From NCBI GenBank assembly GCA_946482005.1, contig CAMLPV010000002.1, forward strand, positions 124,001-188,000: a stretch of DNA of 64,000 bases. The letters run 5' to 3'. The notes beneath the pieces were generated by a model. The model saw only the letters and a list, made by a program, of their open reading frames with translations, searched no databases and was not told the origin of the DNA. This DNA comes from an uncultured Gilliamella sp. (GTDB taxonomy: Bacteria; Pseudomonadota; Gammaproteobacteria; Enterobacterales; Orbaceae). Positions 18,395 through 28,941 of this stretch are shown one piece after another. Every line of letters starts with the position of its first letter. Position 1 is the first letter of the stretch. Both the position numbers and the translations under genes were made by a program.

Positions 18395-19816
18395 TTAATA
18401 ATCATCACCGATATGGCGCAATTTCTTACCTAACATCAGATTTTTTTCGATACGCTCAAGGGAAATATTTTTTGTCTCAGGCACGAAGAAAATAACAATG
18501 AAAATGAATAAAACATTCATGCCGGTATATAACCAAAATGTTTGTGCAACACCGATATTATTTAATAATGTAAGAAACGTTGCGCCAATAATCATATTTG
18601 AGATCCAGTTTGTGGCTGTAGAACAAGTTACACCAAAATCACGACTTTTAAGGGGTTGTATTTCAGAACACAAAATCCACACAACAGGTGCTGCACTCAT
18701 TGCATAACCACCAATACACATAATCGCCATACCCACTGCAGCATAGGATGTGAGTGATGATGCATTACCATTTTCAATAAGTTGCAAACAAATACCCAAT
18801 ATCAAAGTACCTAAAGCCATAATACCAAATCCAACTTTTAGAATTGGTTTTCGGCCCAGTTTATCAACCGTAAAAATTGCAATAAATGTTGCTAATACAA
18901 AGGTCAACCCGACAATTATTGTTGCAATCATTTGTTGTTGTGTGCTTTCAAAACCTGCAAGGCTAAAAATTTTAGGTGCGTAATACATAATGATATTCAT
19001 TCCGGTAAACTGTTGCATCGCTTGTAAAGCCATACCAAGATAAACTGTTCGGCGAACATTTTTGTTTACTTTAAACAGTGTCCATCCTTCCTGTTTTTCT
19101 TTTAAACTGTCTTTAATATCATTAAACTCTTGCTTAATTTTTTCAGGGTCGCTACGGATCGACTTTAAAACCTGCTCAGTTTCATTTAATCGTCCTTTTG
19201 ATGCCAACCATCTAGGACTATTAGGCAGAAAAATAACAACAATAAATAAAATAATTGCTGGTACAGAAATAATACCCAGCATCATTCGCCAATTACCCGT
19301 GTAACTAAAATAAGTATCAGATAAAAAAGCCACCAAAATACCAACTGTAACCAGAAGCTGATAAGCGGCAATCATTTTTCCTCGAATATTTTCTGGAGCC
19401 ATTTCAGAAAGATAAAGTGGTGCGGTGTATGATGCGATGCCAACGGCAAAACCTAAAATAACTCGCCAAACCAGCAGGACTTCTACATTAGGCGCTAAAG
19501 CAGATCCAAAGCAACTTACAATAAAAAACAAGGCTCCCGCTAATAAACTATACTTTCTTCCTAAATAAAAAGATAACCACCCATTAGACAATGCTCCTAA
19601 AGCGGCACCCAACATCATAGAACTTACTACCCATTCTTGTAATTGAGTCGTTAATTCAAATTGAATTGTGATGAATGGTAAAGCTCCTGCAATAACACCA
19701 ATATCCAAACCAAACAATAATCCCGCCATTGCAGCAGAAAAGCCAATTAAGAAAGTCATCTTTTTGGCAGAATCTTTTGCTATTTCATTCGTCGCTTGAA
19801 GCGTATTTATACTCAT
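18395..19816 (-). CDS. araE: Sugar:proton symporter, AraE/GalP type
   Basis: This 473-residue major facilitator superfamily sugar porter has twelve predicted membrane helices. Family motifs include [18 protein letters not shown] in TM1, [19 protein letters not shown]-like [13 protein letters not shown] at the central loop, [17 protein letters not shown] in TM7, DKLGRKPIL and PETK at the C terminus. It lies between araA and araD, so it probably imports L-arabinose. GalP and AraE cannot be separated by motif alone; the context decides. In E. coli araE is unlinked to araBAD. Confidence 0.9.
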   Translation of the reverse strand: MSINTLQATNEIAKDSAKKMTFLIGFSAAMAGLLFGLDIGVIAGALPFITIQFELTTQLQEWVVSSMMLGAALGALSNGWLSFYLGRKYSLLAGALFFIVSCFGSALAPNVEVLLVWRVILGFAVGIASYTAPLYLSEMAPENIRGKMIAAYQLLVTVGILVAFLSDTYFSYTGNWRMMLGIISVPAIILFIVVIFLPNSPRWLASKGRLNETEQVLKSIRSDPEKIKQEFNDIKDSLKEKQEGWTLFKVNKNVRRTVYLGMALQAMQQFTGMNIIMYYAPKIFSLAGFESTQQQMIATIIVGLTFVLATFIAIFTVDKLGRKPILKVGFGIMALGTLILGICLQLIENGNASSLTSYAAVGMAIMCIGGYAMSAAPVVWILCSEIQPLKSRDFGVTCSTATNWISNMIIGATFLTLLNNIGVAQTFWLYTGMNVLFIFIVIFFVPETKNISLERIEKNLMLGKKLRHIGDDY

Positions 19817-19894
19817 GTTTTTTACCCTTTTATTCTGTAATTTTGGAAATAATTGGAAAAAAATATTTCCAATTATTAAATTAAAATGAAGTTA

Positions 19895-21403
19895 TCAAGC
19901 ATAAGGATTACAATACGCAATCTCATTCCAACGTAATTCATTTCTAAAATCATTAATTCGCGTGTCACCATCAATAACTAATAATTCAATATTGTGCAGT
20001 TGTGAATAAAGTCTAAAGTAGTCCATTGAAAGTGCTTGGGTATAAACTGAATGATGTGCAGCACCCGCTAAAATCCATGCTTCAGCAGATACATTAAGTG
20101 ATGGTTTTGGTTTCCAAACTGCACAAGCTACAGGTAATTTGGGTAGTGTATAAGGCTGTTTAATTGTTTCGATCTCATTGGCGACTAATCTGAAACGATT
20201 ACCGATATCGATCAAACTTGCATTTATGGCTAAACCTGGCTTTGATGGAAAAATAAGCCGTGCAGGATCAGCTTTATTGCCAATACCTAAATGTTGGATA
20301 TCTAACAAAGGTTTTACACCATCATCTATAATTGATGGGCAAACTTCTAACATATGTGAACCGACAACTAATTCATTACCTTTTGTAAAATCATAGGTAT
20401 AATCTTCCATAAATGCAGTACCACCAGTAAGACCTTTAGCCATTAATTTCATAGTGCTAAGTAAGGCTGCGGTTTTCCAATCCCCTTCACCAGCAAAGCC
20501 ATAACCTTTAGCCATTAATCGCTGAACGGCAAGTCCGGGTAATTGCTTCATACCATATAAGTCTTCAAACGTTGTAGTAAATCCAGAATAGTTGCCTTGT
20601 TTTAAGAATTGCTCAATTCCTAATTCAATTCTCGCTGCATCAATTAGATTTTGTCTTTTTTCACCATTAATTTGTGCAACAGGAGTAAATTGATAAAGTG
20701 TTTCGTATTCATCAATTAATTGATTGATTTGGCTGTCATTAATTGAATTAATGACTGACACTAAATCGCCAACTGCATGGGTATTGACCGAATAACCAAA
20801 TTTAATTTGTGCAGAAACTTTATTACCTTCTGTTACCGCAACTTCCCGCATATTGTCGCCAAATCTAACAATTTTCATGGTTTTTTCTGCATTAATTGCA
20901 ACGCAAACTCTCATCCATCGTGCAATTTGATCATGCACATCTTTATCTTTCCAATAACCCGTTACCAGAGAATGAGGTTGGCGCATGCGAGAACCAATAA
21001 AACCAAATTCGCGTCCACCATGCGCAGTTTGATTGAGATTCATAAAATCCATATCCATTGAATCCCAAGGAACGACTTCATTAAATTGAGTATGAAGCTG
21101 CAAAAGAGGTTTTTGTAAATGATTTAATCCATTAATCCACATTTTAGCGGGTGAAAACGTATGTAACCACGTTATTAATCCAACACATTTTGAAGAATAG
21201 TTTACGTCCTGACAAAGGTTGTATATATCGTCAGGTTTTGTCGCAAGTGGTTTAAGAATAATCTTTACTGGTAAATTTGCTTCTTTATTAAAATAATCCG
21301 TTACCTCTTGGATATTCTTTTTTATTTGTTCAAGTGCTTCTGGTCCATAAAGGTGTTGACTACCAGCAACAAACCAAATTTCAGCTTCTTCATAAACAAA
21401 CAT
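19895..21403 (-). CDS. araA: L-arabinose isomerase
   Basis: AraA interconverts L-arabinose and L-ribulose using Mn2+. The length of 502 residues compares with 500 in E. coli. Recognisable segments are [15 protein letters not shown] at the N terminus, [27 protein letters not shown] with an active-site glutamate, FMEDYTYDF with the second, [10 protein letters not shown] with a metal-binding histidine, and [13 protein letters not shown] near the end. A GGAGT-type ribosome binding site precedes the ATG. It lies between araB and araE in the operon. Confidence 0.97.
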   Translation of the reverse strand: MFVYEEAEIWFVAGSQHLYGPEALEQIKKNIQEVTDYFNKEANLPVKIILKPLATKPDDIYNLCQDVNYSSKCVGLITWLHTFSPAKMWINGLNHLQKPLLQLHTQFNEVVPWDSMDMDFMNLNQTAHGGREFGFIGSRMRQPHSLVTGYWKDKDVHDQIARWMRVCVAINAEKTMKIVRFGDNMREVAVTEGNKVSAQIKFGYSVNTHAVGDLVSVINSINDSQINQLIDEYETLYQFTPVAQINGEKRQNLIDAARIELGIEQFLKQGNYSGFTTTFEDLYGMKQLPGLAVQRLMAKGYGFAGEGDWKTAALLSTMKLMAKGLTGGTAFMEDYTYDFTKGNELVVGSHMLEVCPSIIDDGVKPLLDIQHLGIGNKADPARLIFPSKPGLAINASLIDIGNRFRLVANEIETIKQPYTLPKLPVACAVWKPKPSLNVSAEAWILAGAAHHSVYTQALSMDYFRLYSQLHNIELLVIDGDTRINDFRNELRWNEIAYCNPYA

Positions 21404-21442
21404 AATGGACTCCTTTAGAATTTATTCACATTGTTGGTAAAA

Positions 21443-23104
21443 CTAAGCGTTATAGTTAGGTTCACTCGATGCAGACCAAACTAAATACTTTTCATATAAT
21501 TCCTGATATTTTTCTACCCTATTCTCATTAGGGGTAAATGTGGTTTCGAGCTGACTGGACATCCTATTTTGAGCACTTGGGATATCTGTATAAACATTGG
21601 CTGATACGGCGGCAAATATTGCAGCGCCTAATGCACAACATTGTTCTGAACTCACCACAGTTAGTGGTCTATTCATTACATCAGCACAAGTTTGCATAAT
21701 GATGGGTGACTTTTTAGCTATTCCCCCTAATGCTACAATGTCATTAACTGGCACATGTTGATTAATAAAACATTCCATAATGGCTCTTGCACCGAAAGCA
21801 GTTGATAAAATCAAACTACCAAATAAGGTGGCTGCATCAGTTGAAATAGTTAAATTAGTAATAACACCTTTAATTCGTTGATTAGCGTAAGGGGTTCTTC
21901 GACCATTGAACCAATCAAGAGTGATTGGGATAGTATCTAAATTTGGATTTTCGTCCCAAGCTTGTGCAATATCGCTTAGAAGATTATGTTTTAAAGTTTG
22001 TACAGTCGATTGTAATTCTGGGGAAGTTGAAATTAATTTTTCTAATGGCCAACACACGAGTTTTTGAAACCATGCATATATATCGCCAAAAGCGGATTGA
22101 CCAGCTTCAAGACCAATAAAATTGGGCATTACGCTACCATCAACTTGGCCACAAATACCCTTAATTGAACGATTAGCAATAACAGTTTGCTCAGCTAATA
22201 AAATATCGCAGGTCGAAGTACCAATTACTTTCACTAACGTATAAGGTTTTGCACCCGCACCAACGGCACCCATATGACAATCAAATGCACCACCTGCAAT
22301 AACGACTGTTGGTGGTAATCCTAATTTTTCAGCCCATTCTTGGGTAAGAATTCCAACTTTATTGTCAGCAGTATAAGTTTTTTCAAATAAAGGATAAGGT
22401 AAAGCAGTGACTAAAAGTGGATCGATTTTTTCAAAAAATTCATAAGGAGGAAGGCCATTCCATTCTTCGCTCCAAAAACACTTATGACCAGCAGCACACC
22501 TACCACGCTTTATCTCATTCGGTGCGGTCGTTCCTGATAATAAAGCAGGTACCCAATCACAAAGTTCAATCCAAGATGCAGAAGCATTTTTTACGCCATT
22601 ATCTTGACGAAAAATATGCAAAATTTTTGCCCAGAACCATTCCGAAGAATATACTCCACCGCAATATTCTAAATATTTAGCATAAGGTTCATTTTTGCAA
22701 ACGTTATTAATCTCTTCCGCTTCATTTACTGAAGTATGGTCTTTCCATAAAATAAACATCGCGTTAGGATTATCCATAAACTCTGGTTTTAAAGCTAAAA
22801 CATCCCCATTTTCATCAATAGGGGCAGGCGTAGAGCCAGTTGAATCAACACCAATTGCAACCACATTTTGTGCATCTGATTTAAGTTGTTTTACAACCGA
22901 TTGTATTGATTGAGTCATTGACTCAATATAATCAAGAGGATGATGTCTAAATTGATTTTTTTTAGGATCACAAAACTGACCTTTAGCCCAACGTGGGTAA
23001 TAAACGACTTCTGTAGCTAATTCCTTTCCATTCTGGCAATCGACAGCTAATGCTCTGACAGAATCGCTACCAAAATCTAATCCAATGGTTATTTTTTTAT
23101 TCAT
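21443..23104 (-). CDS. araB: Ribulokinase
   Basis: AraB phosphorylates L-ribulose with ATP to L-ribulose 5-phosphate. It is a FGGY-family kinase of 553 residues (E. coli 566). The N-terminal phosphate loop is [15 protein letters not shown]. The central [15 protein letters not shown] contains the catalytic aspartate. [11 protein letters not shown] and the C-terminal [20 protein letters not shown] with [11 protein letters not shown] complete the ATP site. It is the first gene of the operon, with AGAGG upstream of the ATG and araC divergent. Confidence 0.97.
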   Translation of the reverse strand: MNKKITIGLDFGSDSVRALAVDCQNGKELATEVVYYPRWAKGQFCDPKKNQFRHHPLDYIESMTQSIQSVVKQLKSDAQNVVAIGVDSTGSTPAPIDENGDVLALKPEFMDNPNAMFILWKDHTSVNEAEEINNVCKNEPYAKYLEYCGGVYSSEWFWAKILHIFRQDNGVKNASASWIELCDWVPALLSGTTAPNEIKRGRCAAGHKCFWSEEWNGLPPYEFFEKIDPLLVTALPYPLFEKTYTADNKVGILTQEWAEKLGLPPTVVIAGGAFDCHMGAVGAGAKPYTLVKVIGTSTCDILLAEQTVIANRSIKGICGQVDGSVMPNFIGLEAGQSAFGDIYAWFQKLVCWPLEKLISTSPELQSTVQTLKHNLLSDIAQAWDENPNLDTIPITLDWFNGRRTPYANQRIKGVITNLTISTDAATLFGSLILSTAFGARAIMECFINQHVPVNDIVALGGIAKKSPIIMQTCADVMNRPLTVVSSEQCCALGAAIFAAVSANVYTDIPSAQNRMSSQLETTFTPNENRVEKYQELYEKYLVWSASSEPNYNA

Positions 23105-23171
23105 CCGCTAACACCTCTAAGAAAAATCAAATGGAGTTTTTAGGAGAATAATTAATTTCGGATAGAACAAG

Positions 23172-23214
23172 TAGGTGTGTTATTGCTATAAATATAGACG
23201 ATTTTGCACACCTA
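23172..23214. repeat. Inverted repeat TAGGTGTG/CACACCTA in the ara control region
   Basis: TAGGTGTG (23172-23179) recurs inverted as CACACCTA (23207-23214), with half-site centres 35 bp apart. No T-run follows, so a terminator is unlikely. It could mark two AraC contacts in opposite orientation or another operator. AraC sites in E. coli are direct repeats, so the inverted arrangement is unusual. Confidence 0.55.
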
Positions 23215-23222
23215 ATTTGTTT

Positions 23223-23238
23223 TGTGATGAAGATCTCA
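23223..23238. promoter_or_regulatory. CRP-like site between araB and araC
   Basis: TGTGATGAAGATCTCA fits the CRP consensus TGTGA-N6-TCACA with one mismatch in the right half. It lies on the araC side of the region, as the E. coli CRP site does. cyaA in this window supplies the cAMP. Confidence 0.55.
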
Positions 23239-23306
23239 CAATTGTCACTACTCAAAAAAATTTTTTATGTGAAAATAAAAAAATCTCGAAAAGTAGGAGA
23301 TGACAT

Positions 23307-24209
23307 ATGACAAATCAACAACAAAATGACCCTTTATTACCGGGTTATTCATTTAATGTCCATCTGGTTTCTGGACTAACACCGATTGAAAAAGAAGGAA
23401 AATTTGATTTCTTTATTGACCGCCCAAATGGACTAAATGGCTACATTATTAATCTTACTTATGCAGGGCAAGGAACGATTTATCGTAACGATGAATCATT
23501 TAACTGTTATCCGGGAGATTTTGTACTTTTTCCACCAAAAGAACCTCATTTATATGGGCGAAAAGAAGATGAAAATAATTGGTTCCATTTTTGGATCTAT
23601 TTCAGACCAAAATCAACCTGGAAGTTTTTATTAACTTGGGAGAATCGAATAAAAAAGACTGGCTTTTATCGTCCTAATACGCAAGTCAAAGATGAGTTCG
23701 AAAAATTATTCATTAAAATCGTCGAGGTAGGGCAATCAAGTACAATTTATTCTGAAAATTTAGCAATGAGCATGTTAGAGCAATTTTTAATACGTCGTGC
23801 ACAAGAAACATCAAGCACTAACCATCCTAAAATTGATACACGAGTACTGCAAGCTTGCAACTATTTAATTGATACACTGGATGAAAACAACTTTAAGCTC
23901 GACATTGTTGCCCAAAAAGTTTGTTTGTCGACATCTCGAATTGCTCATATTTTTAAAGATCAGATTGGTATGTCGATTGGTGAATGGCGACAAGAGCAAC
24001 GCGTAAATCGTGCTAAACTATTATTGCAAACCACTAATCTGAATATTGCCGATATTAGTCGAACAATTGGATTTGATGATCAGCTCTATTTTTCGAGAAT
24101 TTTCAAAAAAAGAATTGGACTAAGCCCTCAAAAATATCGTCATAGTACTCAAGAGCAAAATGAACGAAAAATCCAACGTGTCAATTCGCTTTATCTATAT
24201 GATAAATAA
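23307..24209 (+). CDS. araC: Arabinose operon regulator AraC
   Basis: This 300-residue AraC/XylS regulator is the size of E. coli AraC (292). The N-terminal cupin-type domain (residues about 15-165, with YIINLTYAGQGTIYRN and CYPGDFVLFPPKEPHLYGR) binds arabinose and dimerises. The C-terminal domain from about residue 185 has two helix-turn-helix motifs, one around LSTSRIAHIFKDQIGMSIG and the second ending in YFSRIFKKRIGLSPQKYR. AGGAG precedes the ATG. Divergence from araB makes it the operon's regulator. Confidence 0.95.
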   Translation: MTNQQQNDPLLPGYSFNVHLVSGLTPIEKEGKFDFFIDRPNGLNGYIINLTYAGQGTIYRNDESFNCYPGDFVLFPPKEPHLYGRKEDENNWFHFWIYFRPKSTWKFLLTWENRIKKTGFYRPNTQVKDEFEKLFIKIVEVGQSSTIYSENLAMSMLEQFLIRRAQETSSTNHPKIDTRVLQACNYLIDTLDENNFKLDIVAQKVCLSTSRIAHIFKDQIGMSIGEWRQEQRVNRAKLLLQTTNLNIADISRTIGFDDQLYFSRIFKKRIGLSPQKYRHSTQEQNERKIQRVNSLYLYDK

Positions 24210-24750
24210 AATAGCTGAATTGCTAAAAAATTTTAGCTAAGTAGCTACATTTCTATAAGGCATTAAATTTTAATAAACCAAAAATTATTTATGCGGTAAC
24301 CAGAGAGCGGAACGTTGTCTTTTTTCGCATTGTATTAAAGTAAATGTCCTTATAGATTTTTTATAAGGCTGAATTTAGCTAACATAAAAGCAATTAAATT
24401 CTAATAGTTATCAAAATTACTAAACTTAACTATATTAAGATAATCGAAAGTCACTTTTGTAGCTATTAAAATATCAAGGAAGTAGATTAATTTTAGTTGA
24501 GTATTCATAAGTAGTGTTTGGATGAGAAAAAGTTGATATTAAAACTCAATAGTTGTAAAAAATCTTAAATCAAGATACCTCTAATTATCAGGAATTAACA
24601 AAGGTTGTGTATTTAATTATTCGCTTGCAAAATAAAATAATTCAAATGTTTTGATTTTTTTTAAGAAGTCAATACTAAACATCGTTCCTCGTTTTATATA
24701 TAATAGCCACTTACAGACTTGGATTTAGAATATAAATTTCGGAGTTTTTC
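24210..24750. other. Intergenic region before purH
   Basis: About 540 AT-rich bases without a supported ORF. A short hairpin (GCTAAAA/TTTTAGC) lies just after the araC stop near 24221-24236 but has no T-run. A TATAAT hexamer at 24699-24704 could be the -10 of the purHD promoter; I see no good -35 at 17 bp. No sequence resembling the PurR operator (ACGCAAACGTTTGCGT) is visible. Confidence 0.45.
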
Positions 24751-26343
24751 ATGCAGCAGTTTCGTCCTATTCGTCGTGCTTTACTTAGTGTTTCTGATAA
24801 AACAGGAATTATTGAATTCGCCAAAGCCTTATCAGAAAGAAATATTGAACTCCTTTCTACTGGTGGTACCGCCAAATTATTAATCGATAACCATATTCCA
24901 GTCACCGAAGTATCCAATTATACGGGGTTTCCTGAAATGATGGATGGACGAGTCAAAACCCTACATCCTAAAATACACGGTGGCATTTTAGGACGTCGAG
25001 GTATAGATGACGAAGTCATGCAGCAACATCAGATCGATCCTATAGATATGGTGGTTGTTAATTTATATCCTTTTGCTAAAACGGTTGCTAATGCCAATTG
25101 TACTTTAGAAGATGCGATAGAAAACATTGATATCGGTGGACCAACCATGGTGCGATCCGCTGCAAAAAATAATAAAGATGTTGCCATCGTAGTTGATTGT
25201 CAAGACTATAGCACAATCATTGATATGCTGGATAAACAGCAAAATTGCCTATCTTTCAAATATCGATTTAGTTTAGCCATAAAAGCATTTGAGCATACCG
25301 CTAAATATGACGGTATGATTGCTAACTATTTTGGCAAACTTGTTCCGCCATATTATGGTGAAACGGAAAAACCAGCAGGAGAGTTCCCGCGAACCTTAAA
25401 TCTTCAATTCATTAAAAAACAAGATATGCGATATGGTGAGAATGCTCATCAACAGGCGGCTTTTTATATTGAAGAAAATCTTGAACAAGCTTCGATTGCC
25501 ACTGCTAAACAGCTACAAGGTAAAGAATTATCCTATAATAATATTGCCGATACGGATGCAGCGCTAGAATGTGTGAAATCCTTTGATGAACCAGCTTGCG
25601 TAATTGTTAAACATGCTAACCCATGTGGTGTTGCTGTAAGTGATAACATTTTAAATGCCTATCTTAATGCTTTTAAAACCGATCCAACTTCCGCGTTTGG
25701 TGGAATTATTGCTTTTAACCGACAGTTAGATGCTAAAACAGCCCAAACAATCATTGATAAACAATTTGTCGAAGTGATTATTGCACCGTCAATTAGTGCT
25801 GATGCATTAGCTATCACACAAACTAAAAAGAATGTACGAGTGCTTGAATGTGGTGAGTGGTCAACGTCATCGTTAGCGAGTTTAGACTTTAAGCGAGTTA
25901 ATGGCGGTTTATTAGTGCAAGAGCGTGATTTGGGTATGATTACACCCGAGCAGTTAACTGTCGTCACCAAACGCCAACCAACTGAGCAAGAGCTTTCAGA
26001 TGCTCTATTTTGTTGGAAAGTAGCTAAATTTGTAAAATCGAACGCGATTGTTTATGCAAAAAATAAAATGACCATCGGTATTGGGGCTGGCCAAATGAGT
26101 CGTGTGTACTCAGCTAAAATTGCTGGTATTAAAGCACAAGATGAAAATCTAGAAGTTGCCGGTTCTGTTGTTGCTTCTGATGCATTTTTCCCATTTCGTG
26201 ATGGTGTTGATGCGGCTGCAGCGGCTGGGGTAACTTGTGTAATCCAACCAGGTGGATCAATTCGTGATGAAGAAGTCATCCAAGCTGCAAATGAACATAA
26301 TATTGCGATGATTTTTACCAACATGCGCCATTTTAGGCATTAA
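24751..26343 (+). CDS. purH: Bifunctional AICAR transformylase/IMP cyclohydrolase
   Basis: PurH carries out the last two steps of IMP synthesis. The N-terminal methylglyoxal-synthase-like IMP cyclohydrolase domain includes [11 protein letters not shown] and [15 protein letters not shown]. The C-terminal AICAR transformylase domain includes [30 protein letters not shown] with the catalytic Lys-His pair, and [18 protein letters not shown]. The length of 530 residues equals that of E. coli (529). purD follows about 80 nt downstream, as in E. coli. Confidence 0.98.
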   Translation: MQQFRPIRRALLSVSDKTGIIEFAKALSERNIELLSTGGTAKLLIDNHIPVTEVSNYTGFPEMMDGRVKTLHPKIHGGILGRRGIDDEVMQQHQIDPIDMVVVNLYPFAKTVANANCTLEDAIENIDIGGPTMVRSAAKNNKDVAIVVDCQDYSTIIDMLDKQQNCLSFKYRFSLAIKAFEHTAKYDGMIANYFGKLVPPYYGETEKPAGEFPRTLNLQFIKKQDMRYGENAHQQAAFYIEENLEQASIATAKQLQGKELSYNNIADTDAALECVKSFDEPACVIVKHANPCGVAVSDNILNAYLNAFKTDPTSAFGGIIAFNRQLDAKTAQTIIDKQFVEVIIAPSISADALAITQTKKNVRVLECGEWSTSSLASLDFKRVNGGLLVQERDLGMITPEQLTVVTKRQPTEQELSDALFCWKVAKFVKSNAIVYAKNKMTIGIGAGQMSRVYSAKIAGIKAQDENLEVAGSVVASDAFFPFRDGVDAAAAAGVTCVIQPGGSIRDEEVIQAANEHNIAMIFTNMRHFRH

Positions 26344-26423
26344 TGCGTTTTTCTAGTTTGTTTTATATTTATTAAAATTACATTGGTTATCTTCTTAAGG
26401 AAGAAGCATATAAAGGATCTTTT

Positions 26424-27722
26424 ATGAAAGTATTAGTGATTGGGAATGGTGGACGCGAACATGCATTAGCTTGGAAAATAGCACAGTCACCATTAGTATC
26501 AAAAGTCTTTGTCGCTCCAGGAAATGCAGGGACTGCACTTGAATCAGGTCTGGAAAATATTAACATTAAAGCGACGGATGTTAGCGGATTATTGAATTTT
26601 GCTCAGCAAGAGCAAATTGATCTTACTATTGTTGGTCCTGAAGCTCCATTAGTCATTGGTGTTGTTGATAGCTTTCAAAAGGCTGGATTAAAAATCTTTG
26701 GTCCAACAAAATCAGCATCACAACTTGAAGGTTCGAAAGCCTTTACCAAAGATTTTTTAGCACGGCATAACATCCCAACCGCCGAATATCAGAATTTTAC
26801 TGAACTTGAGCCAGCACTAGCCTATATTCGTGAGAAAGGTGCACCAATTGTGATTAAAGCTGATGGTTTAGCTGCGGGTAAAGGTGTCATTGTTGCCATG
26901 ACTCTTGAAGAAGCCGAAGCTGCTGTAAACGATATGTTGGCAGGCAATGCTTTTGGTGATGCTGGACACCGTGTGGTTATTGAAGAGTTTTTAGAGGGTG
27001 AAGAAGCCAGCTTTATTGTTATGGTGGATGGCAAAAATGTTGAACCAATGGCAACCAGTCAAGATCATAAACGCGTTGGTGATGGTGATACTGGTCTTAA
27101 TACGGGTGGAATGGGAGCGTATTCGCCAGCACCAGTTGTGACCGATGAAGTTTTTGCTAAAATCATGGATCAAGTGATCTACCCAACAGTCAATGGCATG
27201 GCGCAAGAGGGCAATATATATGTTGGCTTTTTATATGCTGGTTTAATGATTGATAAAGAGGGAAATCCCAAAGTTATTGAATTTAACTGTCGCTTTGGTG
27301 ATCCTGAAACTCAACCGATCATGATGCGTTTGCAGTCAGATTTAGTCAAATTATGTTTAGCGGCAGTCGATGGTAACTTAGATACCGTAAAATCAAAATG
27401 GGATCCTAGACCAGCATTAGGTGTTGTAATGGCTGCAGGAGGTTATCCTGGCGACTATAATACGCAAGATGAGATCATTGGATTACCAACCGAATCATCT
27501 TCAGATTGCAAAGTATTCCATGCAGGTACTAGCTTTGAAAAAGGGCAAGTGTTTACCAAAGGTGGGCGCGTTCTTTGTGTCACAGCTTTAGGTAACACAG
27601 TCCTAGAGGCTCAACAACGTGCTTATCAGCAAGTTAATAATATTCGTTGGCATGGCTGTTTTTATCGCCATGATATAGGTTATCGAGCCATTGAGCGTGA
27701 AAAACATAGTTATAAACAGTAA
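26424..27722 (+). CDS. purD: Phosphoribosylamine-glycine ligase
   Basis: PurD, an ATP-grasp enzyme, joins glycine to phosphoribosylamine in purine synthesis. The N terminus MKVLVIGNGGREHALAWKI is diagnostic. The ATP-grasp core contains IVIKADGLAAGKGVIVA, EEFLEGEEASFIVM, DHKRVGDGDTGLNTGGMGAY and NCRFGDPETQPIM. The length of 432 compares with 429 in E. coli. It is coexpressed with purH and closed by a strong terminator. Confidence 0.98.
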   Translation: MKVLVIGNGGREHALAWKIAQSPLVSKVFVAPGNAGTALESGLENINIKATDVSGLLNFAQQEQIDLTIVGPEAPLVIGVVDSFQKAGLKIFGPTKSASQLEGSKAFTKDFLARHNIPTAEYQNFTELEPALAYIREKGAPIVIKADGLAAGKGVIVAMTLEEAEAAVNDMLAGNAFGDAGHRVVIEEFLEGEEASFIVMVDGKNVEPMATSQDHKRVGDGDTGLNTGGMGAYSPAPVVTDEVFAKIMDQVIYPTVNGMAQEGNIYVGFLYAGLMIDKEGNPKVIEFNCRFGDPETQPIMMRLQSDLVKLCLAAVDGNLDTVKSKWDPRPALGVVMAAGGYPGDYNTQDEIIGLPTESSSDCKVFHAGTSFEKGQVFTKGGRVLCVTALGNTVLEAQQRAYQQVNNIRWHGCFYRHDIGYRAIEREKHSYKQ

Positions 27723-27744
27723 TATTAGCTAAATTTAATAACTC

Positions 27745-27767
27745 AAGGCGTCCTAGGACGCCTTTTC
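27745..27767 (+). terminator. Intrinsic terminator after purD
   Basis: AAGGCGTCCTAGGACGCCTT (27745-27764) is a perfect 20-bp palindrome followed by a short T-run. It is GC-rich against the local background and lies 23 nt after the purD stop. It could act in both directions. Confidence 0.85.
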
Positions 27768-27820
27768 ATTAACAAAAACGTTAATCAAAAGTCTAAACTT
27801 TTAAAGTAATGGGAAACTTC

Positions 27821-28189
27821 TCAAGGACTAAAAAACACAAAAAGGACTAAAACCGTTCCTATAACAACGATATTATAAATACCATAGGCTCGAATAAAAT
27901 AGGCGACGGAATGTGAAAAAATAGGTAAATACGACGCTATAATACATACAAAGATAGCGATAAATAAGTATTTTAACCAATTTTCACATTGTTTATCCCA
28001 AATAAATATTATAAATACAGTAATAATTGATAACATAAAGGAAGAAGATGCCAATTTTACGTTCTTAGAAGTAAATATGCCATGCCAACTTTCTACTGAA
28101 TAGTCTACAAGGCCTGCAACGAACAAACCTGGTAATATTATAAAAGCCCAAAGAATTTTTTCTAAAATAAAAACAATCGTTTTTTTCAT
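27821..28189 (-). CDS. Small membrane protein, unknown function
   Basis: I do not recognise it. From ATG 28189 the 122-residue product begins MKKTIVFILEKILWAFIILP. It has about four hydrophobic segments: around residues 5-25, 48-65, 75-95 and 100-120. The reading frame stays open further upstream to 28297, but the upstream segment is charged and would bury the first membrane helix. AAGGA lies about 13 nt before this ATG, a rather long spacing. No neighbour gives a clue; it stands alone between purD and rnr. Confidence 0.5.
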   Translation of the reverse strand: MKKTIVFILEKILWAFIILPGLFVAGLVDYSVESWHGIFTSKNVKLASSSFMLSIITVFIIFIWDKQCENWLKYLFIAIFVCIIASYLPIFSHSVAYFIRAYGIYNIVVIGTVLVLFVFFSP

Positions 28190-28941
28190 GTTTTTCAGTA
28201 TTTCCTTATGTTCGAAATTATTATCTAAGTTATAACTAAATTTTATATCAATATCATATTGATGCATAGCATGTTGTAAATCAATAAGATAACACAATAA
28301 TACAGATGAAAATTGAATATAAAAAATTGTTTAATTAATATAACTGCATGTGTTGGAAAGGTTAAAAAAACAAAAACTATTTCGTTAATAAATTTTTTAA
28401 ATTTAGAAATTAATGTAATTCAAATTCTAAAAGAAAACATATCAATTAATTGGGTATTAATTGGATGCAATAAAATAAAGAGTAAGCAGATAGGTTATAA
28501 TGATTTTATAAGAGTTAATAGAGTTATCACTAGACTGAAATAGCTTATATTATTTTAGTAAATAAAATGACTATTTATATATAATATGTGGATCGTTATT
28601 ATTACAGCTAACATAAAAATAGCTTAGTGAAAATAACATTTAATTGAAACTAACTAATGCTTTATTTTATAAAGATACTTTCAATAATTTTTTAGCCCAA
28701 TCATTTTTACCGTCTAATTTTTTATGATCTAAATTATCGTCTGAATAATAAATTGCTGTTGATGTATAATTTAATAAAGCTTGATATCTGTCTTTTGTGT
28801 TTATCAATATTAATAATTTATTAATAAAAATTAAAAATGAATTAAGAATCCTCTGATTGTTCTTGATAAATTGAATGTTCATTTTAAGTTATATCACTCT
28901 GTGTTATGCTAGCATTAATATTAGATCACAGGATGTTACTT
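28190..28941. other. Poorly coding stretch between the small membrane protein gene and rnr
   Basis: About 750 AT-rich bases hold two short frames. One is at 28313-28543 on the plus strand. The other is 28667-28882 on the minus strand, 71 residues ending YYSDDNLDHKKLDGKNDWAKKLLKVSL. The latter has a protein-like composition but no clear ribosome binding site, so it could be a remnant of a lost gene. The rnr promoter must lie just upstream of 28942. Confidence 0.4.

Larger units (their letters stand above)
23105..23306. promoter_or_regulatory. araB-araC divergent control region
   Basis: These 202 nt separate araB (minus) from araC (plus) and must hold both promoters. A minus-strand segment near 23172-23190 reads TAGCAATAACACACCTA. 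It partly matches the AraC half-site of E. coli (TAGC, seven bases, TCCATA), with a poor second half. A CRP-like site and an 8-bp inverted repeat also lie here. By analogy to E. coli, AraC with arabinose and CRP-cAMP would activate araB. Confidence 0.6.

Noticed and set aside
24221-24236. GCTAAAA/TTTTAGC hairpin after araC as a terminator
   Set aside because: The loop would be only about two bases and no T-run follows.
24210-24750. PurR operator or purine riboswitch before purH
   Set aside because: No sequence close to ACGCAAACGTTTGCGT and no riboswitch-like paired core were found.
28313-28543. 76-residue plus-strand frame near the orphan region
   Set aside because: Composition is typical of random AT-rich sequence and no ribosome binding site is seen.
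28667-28882. 71-residue minus-strand ORF before rnr
   Set aside because: Protein-like composition but no clear ribosome binding site and no recognised family; mentioned as a possible remnant, not called as a gene.
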